Below the pieces are notes generated by a model that was not told the origin of the DNA, made no database searches, and saw only the letters and a program-made list of their open reading frames with translations. A stretch of DNA of 64,000 nucleotides from Solirubrobacteraceae bacterium (GTDB lineage: Bacteria > Actinomycetota > Thermoleophilia > Solirubrobacterales > Solirubrobacteraceae): assembly GCA_031177685.1 (NCBI GenBank), contig JAPSGI010000014.1:1-64000 (forward strand). Direction: 5' to 3'. The number at the start of each line of letters is the position of its first letter. The first letter of the stretch is position 1. A program made the position numbers and the translations under genes. This document shows, piece after piece, positions 58,539-64,000 of this stretch.

Positions 58539-59920
58539 CGCCGCGCGGCGAGCTGGCGCTCGTCCTGCACACCCACATGCCCTACGTCGAGGGCTTCGGG
58601 ACCTGGCCGTTCGGCGAGGAGTGGCTGTTCGAGGCGATGGCCGGGTCCTACCTGCCGCTGCTCGACGTGCTGGAGCGCGCGGACGGTGCGATCACGCTGT
58701 CGCTCACGCCGGTCCTGGCCGACCAGCTGCAGGCGCCGGGGCTGGACGAGCGCTTCCGCGCCTTCGTGGACGGGGTGCGCGAGGAGAGCCACGGCCGCGA
58801 CATCGCGGGGCTGCGCGCGGGCGGGCACGACCAGCTGGCCGCCGAGCTGGAGCGCTCGCGCGCCGACTACCGCGCGGCGCGAGAGCGCTTCGACGCGCTG
58901 GACGGCGACCTGCTCGGCGCGCTGGCGCCCCACGCCGCATGGACGTCGGCCGCCACGCACGCCGTCCTGCCGCTGCTGGCGTCGGCCGCGGGCGCGCGCC
59001 TGCAGATCCAGCTGGGAATCGAGGCGCACCGGGCGCGCTTCGGCGCCTGGCGCGGCGGCTTCTGGCTGCCCGAGTGCGCCTACGCGCCCTGGCTCGATCC
59101 CCTGCTCGAGGAGGCGGGCGTGCACGCCACCTGCGTCGACCTCACCGACGTGCTGGGGCCCGGTACCCCCGACCACCTGCGCCCGCTGCGCAGCGCGGAC
59201 GGTCCCCTGCTGGCGCCCGTGGACCGTTCGGTCGTCGAGCTGGTGTGGAGCGACGCCGGCTACCCGGCGCAGGGCGTGTACCGCGACTACCACCACCACA
59301 CCGTCCACCACCACCGTCCCTGGGACAACGCCGGGCGGCCCTACGACCGCGACGCGGCGGCGGCGCAGGCGCGGGCCGACGCCGCCGACTTCGTCGGGCG
59401 CGTGCGCGAGCGCGTGGCGGACGGCGGTTTGTGCGTATGCGCGCTGGACACCGAGCTGCTGGGCCACTGGTGGCACGAGGGCCCGCTGTGGCTGGAGGCG
59501 GTGCTCGAGGAGGCGGCCGCGCAGGAGCTGCGGCTCACCGGCCTGGACGACGCGCTGGAGCGCCACGCGGCGATGCCCGCGCCCGAGCTGCCGATCACCA
59601 CCTGGGGCACGCCGCGCGACCTCTCCACGTGGTCCGGTCCCCGCGTCGCGGACCTCGCCTGGCGCGCCCGCGACGCCGAGCTGCGCGTGGTGCGCGCCGG
59701 ACCGGCCGCCGGGCCGCGGGCGCTGCGCGAGCTGCTGGCGCTGCAGTCCTCCGACTGGGCCTTCATGGTCACGCGCGAGCTGGCCGGGCCGTATCCGCGC
59801 GAGCGCTTCGAGGGCCATGCCGGCGCGCTCGACGAGGCCCTACGGCTAGGCTCCGAGGCCGAGCCCGCCCTGCGTAACCTGGCGCCATCGCTGTCCGCGT
59901 CCGCGCTGCCCGAGCCGTGA
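58535..59920 (+). CDS. GH57 family 1,4-alpha-glucan branching-type enzyme
   Basis: Protein of 461 residues, starting GTG 58535. The N-terminal HTHMPYVEG is the first GH57 region. The nucleophile is E180 in GFWLPECAYAP; the acid/base is D305 in CALDTELLGHWWHEG. A helical C-terminal domain ends in SSDWAFMVTRELAGPYPRERF. The family cleaves and re-forms alpha-1,4 and alpha-1,6 bonds. Relative to Rv3031 (526 residues) it is shorter. It is co-translated with the methyltransferase and lies 21 bases before the glycosyltransferase gene. Confidence 0.9.
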   Translation: MTPRGELALVLHTHMPYVEGFGTWPFGEEWLFEAMAGSYLPLLDVLERADGAITLSLTPVLADQLQAPGLDERFRAFVDGVREESHGRDIAGLRAGGHDQLAAELERSRADYRAARERFDALDGDLLGALAPHAAWTSAATHAVLPLLASAAGARLQIQLGIEAHRARFGAWRGGFWLPECAYAPWLDPLLEEAGVHATCVDLTDVLGPGTPDHLRPLRSADGPLLAPVDRSVVELVWSDAGYPAQGVYRDYHHHTVHHHRPWDNAGRPYDRDAAAAQARADAADFVGRVRERVADGGLCVCALDTELLGHWWHEGPLWLEAVLEEAAAQELRLTGLDDALERHAAMPAPELPITTWGTPRDLSTWSGPRVADLAWRARDAELRVVRAGPAAGPRALRELLALQSSDWAFMVTRELAGPYPRERFEGHAGALDEALRLGSEAEPALRNLAPSLSASALPEP

Positions 59921-59941
59921 GCCACGCGCCCTCCTCGCCCT

Positions 59942-61126
59942 GTGAGTAACGTCCTGATTCTCTCCTGGGAGTACCCGCCGATCGTCGAGGGCGGCCTCGC
60001 GCGGCACGTCCGCAAGCTCTCCGAGCAGCTCGTGCCCCACGACGTCGAGGTGCACGTGCTCTCGCGCGGGGACGAGTCGATGCCCGCCGAGGAGGAGGTC
60101 GACGGCGTGCACGTGCACCGCGTGCGCGAGCCGCGCCGCCCGCGCGATCTGGGGGAGTTCGTGACGTGGGTCGAGCACATGAACGCCGACATGCTGGCGG
60201 CCGGGGTGGAGCTCGGCGACCGCTACGACTTCGACGTCGTCCACGGCCATGACTGGCTCGTGGCGGTGGCCGGCGACCATCTGGCGCGGCGCTTCCGCTG
60301 CCCGCTGGCCGTCACGATCCACGCCACCGAGTACGGCCGTCACCAGGGCTGGGTGGACAAGCACCCGCAGTCCTACATCCACGGCGTCGAGCGCTGGATG
60401 GCCAACCGGGCCGACGTGGTGATCACCTGCTCGCACTACATGCGCGAGCACGTGTGCGACGTCTACGACCTCGAGGAGTCCCGGGTGCGCGTGATCCCCA
60501 ACGGGATCGACCCGCTCGACCTGCAGCCGGTCGACGACCTCGACCGCCTGCGCTCACGCTTCGCAACGCCCGGCGAGCGGCTGATCGTGCTGGTGGGCCG
60601 CCTCGTCTACGAGAAGGGGTTCCAGCTGGCGCTGGCCGCGCTGCCGGGGCTGGTGCAGCGGCTGGGGAACGTGCGCTTCCTCGTGGCCGGCTCGGGGACC
60701 CACGAGGAGGAGCTGCGCCGCCAGGCCGCGGAGCTGGGCCTGGACGAGTACGGCACGTTCCTCGGCTGGATCGGCGACGACGTGCTGCACTCGCTGTACC
60801 GGATCGCCGACCTGTGCGTGATCCCCTCGCTGTACGAGCCGTTCGGGCTGGTCGCCCTGGAGGCCATGGCCTCGGGCTGCCCCTGCATCGTGGCCGACAC
60901 CGGTGGGCTGCGGGAGATCGTGCCCGAGGACGAGCGCGTCGGGCTGCGCTTCAACGGCGGCGACGCCGAGCACCTCGCGACGATGGTCGAGCGCCTGCTG
61001 ACCGACGACGCGCTGCGCGAGCGGCTGGTGGCCGAGGCCTCCGAGCACGTGCTGCGCTTCGACTGGGCGGACGTCGCGCGCCGCACCGCCGAGGTCTACG
61101 CGGAGCTGCGGCGCGCCCCGGTGTGA
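59942..61126 (+). CDS. GT4 glycosyltransferase (glycogen synthase-like, Rv3032-like)
   Basis: Protein of 394 residues starting GTG 59942. The N-terminal Rossmann half has LILSWEYPPIVEGGLARHV, which forms the nucleotide-sugar loop, and FDVVHGHDWLVAVA. The C-terminal half has VLVGRLVYEKGFQLALAA, VIPSLYEPFGLVALEAMASG with the E-x7-E motif, and ADTGGLREIV. In mycobacteria Rv3032 elongates alpha-1,4-glucan for methylglucose lipopolysaccharide and capsular glucan. It completes the three-gene unit and overlaps the next gene by four bases. Confidence 0.92.
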   Translation: MSNVLILSWEYPPIVEGGLARHVRKLSEQLVPHDVEVHVLSRGDESMPAEEEVDGVHVHRVREPRRPRDLGEFVTWVEHMNADMLAAGVELGDRYDFDVVHGHDWLVAVAGDHLARRFRCPLAVTIHATEYGRHQGWVDKHPQSYIHGVERWMANRADVVITCSHYMREHVCDVYDLEESRVRVIPNGIDPLDLQPVDDLDRLRSRFATPGERLIVLVGRLVYEKGFQLALAALPGLVQRLGNVRFLVAGSGTHEEELRRQAAELGLDEYGTFLGWIGDDVLHSLYRIADLCVIPSLYEPFGLVALEAMASGCPCIVADTGGLREIVPEDERVGLRFNGGDAEHLATMVERLLTDDALRERLVAEASEHVLRFDWADVARRTAEVYAELRRAPV

Positions 61127-62913
61127 GGCGGGCGGCGGGGACCGCGCTCGCCCTGGCCGCCCTCGCCGCGCCCGCTCCCGCAGGCGCGGCCGCGCCCGAC
61201 CCGCTCGCCGCACTGAAGGCGTCGTGCACGGTGCGCACGAGCGCGGACAAGCCGCCGCGGCGCGCGGCGCGCTACCGGATCTGCGAGGCGCCGGTCGCCT
61301 CCTTCGACGGCACGAAGCTCGACACGACGCTCACGCTCCCCGAGCGGTCCGCCGGACGGCTCCCGCTCGTCGTCTTCCTGCACGGCTTCCTCAACACCAA
61401 GCGCGAGCAGCTCAGCGCGACGCGCGCGGGCGACGGGCCGGATCGCGGCGCCGAGGCCTACAAGACCGTGCGCTGGAACAACGTGTGGCTGGCCGATCGC
61501 GGCTACGCCGTGCTCAACTACACCGCGCGCGGCCACGAGGGCTCGGAGGGCTCGATCGAGCTGGCCTCGCGGCACTTCGAGGTGCGCGACACGCGCCACC
61601 TGACGGGCCTGCTCGCCGACGACGCGGCGCTGCCGATCGACTCGCGGCGCGTGGCCGCGGTGGGCGGCTCCTACGGCGGCGGGCAGGCGTGGCTGCTGCT
61701 GACCACGCGCGAGGACACGCGCCTGCAGTACGGGGAGTGGCGCAGCCCGCGAGGGGAGCTGGTGCGGCTGGCCGCGGTCGTCCCGCAGTACACGTGGACG
61801 CACCTGCTCTATTCGATCGCGCCCAACGGGCACCACCTCTCGACCGGGGTCGACCCGAGGACGGCGTCCACGCCGTTCGGCGTGGTCAAGGCGACCGTGC
61901 TCAACGGCTTCCTGGCCACGCTGGGCAACCGCATCACGCCCCAGATCGCCTCCTATCTGGCACGGGCGGACGCGGGCGAGCCCTACGACGGCGATCCGGC
62001 GGTGGAGGAGGCCAAGCGCAACCTGGCCCGCGACCACTCGGCGTTCCACCAGGACGCGTTCTTCGAGGCGCTGCGCGAGCGCCGCCAGCGCCGCGTGCCG
62101 GTGTTCGCGCTGCAGGGCTGGACCGACCCGATCTTCCCCGCGATCGAGGCGCTGCGCATGTACCGGCGCCTGCGCGACGCCGACCCGCGCTACCCGATCG
62201 GGCTCTACCTCGGCGACTTCGAGCACCTCTCCGCGCAGGTCAAGGTGCCCGACCTCGTCTACGGCCACGGCCTGGCGTCGCGGCTGCTGGACCACTCCCT
62301 CCGCGGGCGATTGCTGCGGCCACGCTTCGACGTGCGCGCGGCGGTGACCAGCTGCGACCGCCGGCGCGTGGGCCCGATCGTCCGCGCCCCGGCGTGGGAG
62401 CGCCTCGCTGCAGACCGCCTGACCTTCGCGTTCGCCGAGCCGCGCGCGACGACCTCGCCGGTCTTCGACCCGCGCGGCCCGGATTCCGATCCCGTGCTGG
62501 TCTCCCAGTCGCGGGGCCGCGGATGCCTCGTTGCCAGCGGCGCGTCCAGCCCGGGCGTGGCGGCGTGGGAGGCGCCGATCACGCGCGACTTCACGCTGCT
62601 GGGACTGCCGCGCCTGGAGCTGTCCTTCCGCGCGGCCGCGCCCGACGTGCAGCTCAACAGCCGCCTGTGGGACGTCGCGCCGGACGGCACGCAGACGCTG
62701 ATCGACCGCGGCGCCTACCGCGCCCTGAACCCGGACCCGTCCGGAGCTCGCGCCGTCTACGAGCTGTTCGGCAACGCGTGGCGCCTGCGCGCGGGCCATC
62801 GCCTGCGCCTGGAGGTTCTGCAGTCCGACGCGCCCTACCTGCGGACGAGCAACTTCGCCTCCGGGGCCACCGTCGACGCCGTCCGCCTCGACCTCCCCGG
62901 CCGCTTCGGCTAG
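61123..62913 (+). CDS. Secreted CocE/NonD-like (peptidase S15 fold) hydrolase
   Basis: Protein of 596 residues from GTG 61123 with a signal peptide (RRAAGTALALAALAAPAPAGAAA). The alpha/beta hydrolase core has LVVFLHGFLNTKREQ, the nucleophile elbow VGGSYGGGQAW (Ser183), Asp in LQGWTDPIFPA and His in DFEHLSAQ. The C-terminal jelly-roll domain (ITRDFTLLGLPRLELSFRAA; LRLEVLQSDAPYLR) is as in X-Pro dipeptidyl-peptidases and cocaine esterase. It probably acts on an extracellular acyl ester or peptide. Overlap with the GT4 gene suggests shared expression with the polysaccharide unit. Confidence 0.87.
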   Translation: MRRAAGTALALAALAAPAPAGAAAPDPLAALKASCTVRTSADKPPRRAARYRICEAPVASFDGTKLDTTLTLPERSAGRLPLVVFLHGFLNTKREQLSATRAGDGPDRGAEAYKTVRWNNVWLADRGYAVLNYTARGHEGSEGSIELASRHFEVRDTRHLTGLLADDAALPIDSRRVAAVGGSYGGGQAWLLLTTREDTRLQYGEWRSPRGELVRLAAVVPQYTWTHLLYSIAPNGHHLSTGVDPRTASTPFGVVKATVLNGFLATLGNRITPQIASYLARADAGEPYDGDPAVEEAKRNLARDHSAFHQDAFFEALRERRQRRVPVFALQGWTDPIFPAIEALRMYRRLRDADPRYPIGLYLGDFEHLSAQVKVPDLVYGHGLASRLLDHSLRGRLLRPRFDVRAAVTSCDRRRVGPIVRAPAWERLAADRLTFAFAEPRATTSPVFDPRGPDSDPVLVSQSRGRGCLVASGASSPGVAAWEAPITRDFTLLGLPRLELSFRAAAPDVQLNSRLWDVAPDGTQTLIDRGAYRALNPDPSGARAVYELFGNAWRLRAGHRLRLEVLQSDAPYLRTSNFASGATVDAVRLDLPGRFG

Positions 62914-63593
62914 CGCCAGCGCAGCGTGCGCGGCGCCTCGCGCATGCGGATGACGCGCGCGGGGACGCCGCCGACGACAGCGTTCTCCGGCACGTCCCGG
63001 GTCACCACCGCGTTGGTGCCCACGATCGCGTTGTCGCCGATCGCCACGCCGCGCAGCACGCACGCCCCGTAGCCGATCCAGCAGTTGTGGCCGACGTCCA
63101 CGTCGCGCTTGTAGATGCCCTGCAGGCGGATGGGCCGCTCGACCTCCACGACGCCGTGGTCGAAGTCGATCAGCATCACGCGGTCGGCGATCACGCACTC
63201 GCGGCCGAGCGCGACGTGCTGGTAGGCGGAGATCGTGCACTCCTGGCCCATCACGGTCTTGGCCCCGATGCGCACCTCGCCCTCGTGCACCCGGATCTTC
63301 GTGCCGTCGCCGATCCACGACCAGCGGCCGAGCACCAGGCGCGCGTCGCGGCCGATCTCCAGCTTCACGTGCGGCCCGACGAAGCACAGCCCGTCGGTCA
63401 CCAGCCGCCCCCGCCAGCGCAGCTTCAGCCGGGCCAGGCGGACTGCCAGCCGCGCGTACTTGAGGTTGAACATCCCGTGGCGGCGCAGGAAGCGCACCAG
63501 CACCAGCGGGCCTCCGCGGCGGGGCGGCGGCTCCCCCCGCACGGCGGCCGGCACCGCGCCGACCTCGGGCGGCGAGTCGACGGCGGGCTCCAT
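62910..63593 (-). CDS. Left-handed beta-helix acyltransferase (hexapeptide repeat)
   Basis: Protein of 227 residues from ATG 63593. The N-terminal 60 residues are basic and helical (LVLVRFLRRHGMFNLKYARL). From about residue 75 there are hexapeptide repeats: KLEIGRDARLVLGRWSWIGD, KTVMGQECTISAYQHVALG, and the C-terminal VDVGHNCWIGYGACVLRGVA, IGDNAIVGTNAVV, GVPARVIR, typical of WcaF/LacA-like O-acetyltransferases. The acceptor may be a sugar of the neighbouring polysaccharide, which is only a guess from position. Its end overlaps the hydrolase stop by four bases. Confidence 0.9.
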   Translation of the reverse strand: MEPAVDSPPEVGAVPAAVRGEPPPRRGGPLVLVRFLRRHGMFNLKYARLAVRLARLKLRWRGRLVTDGLCFVGPHVKLEIGRDARLVLGRWSWIGDGTKIRVHEGEVRIGAKTVMGQECTISAYQHVALGRECVIADRVMLIDFDHGVVEVERPIRLQGIYKRDVDVGHNCWIGYGACVLRGVAIGDNAIVGTNAVVTRDVPENAVVGGVPARVIRMREAPRTLRWR

Positions 63594-63631
63594 GACGCCG
63601 AAGCGTACCGGGGGCAATATCGTCCCCCGCC

Positions 63632-64000
63632 GTGCCCAACGATCTCGCCCAGCGCCTCCTGGACGGCGACAAGCGCGCCCTGGCACGCGCGATCTCGCTG
63701 GTGGAGGACGACGACCCCGCCGGCTGGGAGCTGGTGCGCGAGGTCTACCCGCAGACCGGTCGCGCGGCCGTGATCGGGTTCACCGGGCCGCCCGGCGTCG
63801 GCAAGTCCACGCTGATCGGCGCGCTCACGAAGGCCGAGCGGGCCAAGGAGCGCGACGTGGCGGTGCTCTCGATCGATCCGTCCTCGCCCTTCACTCACGG
63901 CGCCCTGCTCGGCGACCGGATCCGCCTGTCCGAGCACTTCCTCGACCCGGGCGTCTTCATCCGCTCGATGGCCAACCGCGGCGCGCTGGGCGGCCTGAGC
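63632..64000 (+). CDS. meaB: MeaB/ArgK-family GTPase (partial, runs off window)
   Basis: The first 123 residues are present, from GTG 63632. The helical opening LAQRLLDGDKRALARAISLV is followed by the G1 P-loop GFTGPPGVGKSTLIGAL, VLSIDPSSPFTHGALLGDRI (base and switch region) and RSMANRGALGGLS, all diagnostic of the G3E GTPase that protects and reloads methylmalonyl-CoA mutase with cobalamin. The rest lies beyond the window. It fits with the propionyl-CoA-type carboxylase subunit at 10.6 kb, though the two are far apart. Confidence 0.92.
   Translation, partial: MPNDLAQRLLDGDKRALARAISLVEDDDPAGWELVREVYPQTGRAAVIGFTGPPGVGKSTLIGALTKAERAKERDVAVLSIDPSSPFTHGALLGDRIRLSEHFLDPGVFIRSMANRGALGGLS

Overview
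The window is about 70% G+C apart from one short stretch, is densely coded, and uses many GTG and TTG starts with 4-base start/stop overlaps. The gene content points to a high-G+C actinobacterium: an IdeR/DtxR-like iron operator, two ydaO-type c-di-AMP riboswitches ahead of cell-wall genes, a PxKF surface protein, ergothioneine genes, a Rv3679/Rv3680-like ATPase pair, a Rv3030-Rv3031-Rv3032-like trio, WS/DGAT and a mycobacterial-type desaturase. The mixture (also AIM24, DUF559 and DUF6458 proteins) is most like class Thermoleophilia (Solirubrobacterales and relatives). The class is an inference; no rRNA or tRNA gene was seen to test it.

Layout. 1-3.6 kb: ferric-iron ABC transporter (ATPase, permease, binding lipoprotein) behind a double palindromic operator shared with a divergent RemA-like gene. 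3.9-7.9 kb: small proteins, a rhodanese, a NarL-type two-component pair and a second LuxR-type response regulator lying just downstream of the 869-residue Ig-like/PxKF protein (7.9-10.5 kb). 10.6-14.7 kb: acyl-CoA carboxylase beta subunit, aldonolactone oxidase-like FAD enzyme and a PLP-type amino acid deaminase/aldolase. 14.8-20.3 kb: orphan histidine kinase, riboswitch-controlled NlpC/P60 protein, acyl-CoA dehydrogenase, membrane metallopeptidase and DAHP synthase. 20.2-29.9 kb: DUF559 protein, thiolase, ferredoxin reductase plus fatty-acid desaturase, then a minus-strand block (RibD-like reductase, EgtB, EgtD, SDR, WS/DGAT). 29.9-40.4 kb: GlpX, REC-EAL regulator, MoeA, degenerate GGDEF protein, riboswitch-controlled RlpA-like protein, the housekeeping sigma factor with a near-consensus promoter, PilT and AIM24.

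40.4-44.4 kb is the accessory zone: a VapBC-type module, large palindromes, an IS1-like remnant, a DUF5678/retropepsin pair, a frameshifted KGG-type protein and a decayed IS481-family element. 44.4-64 kb returns to core genes: HxlR regulator, intracellular subtilase with a small protein resembling its propeptide, two ArsA/Get3 ATPases, a flavin monooxygenase, ParA overlapping an N-terminally extended FtsZ, gamma-glutamyltransferase, a LON-N protein, the methyltransferase/GH57/GT4 polysaccharide trio, a CocE-like hydrolase, a hexapeptide acyltransferase and the start of a MeaB GTPase.

Themes. Lipid and CoA metabolism recurs (carboxylase, dehydrogenase, thiolase, desaturase, WS/DGAT, MeaB). Cell-wall turnover appears under c-di-AMP riboswitches twice. 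Three genes (fbpA, fbpB, the NlpC/P60 gene) have no ATG/GTG/TTG at the position needed for an intact signal peptide or first membrane helix and seem to use ATC or CTG. Candidates least explained by standard annotation are the subtilase with its possible trans-acting I9-like partner, the ParA/extended-FtsZ pair, and the retropepsin/DUF5678 pair. All functions are read from sequence alone.
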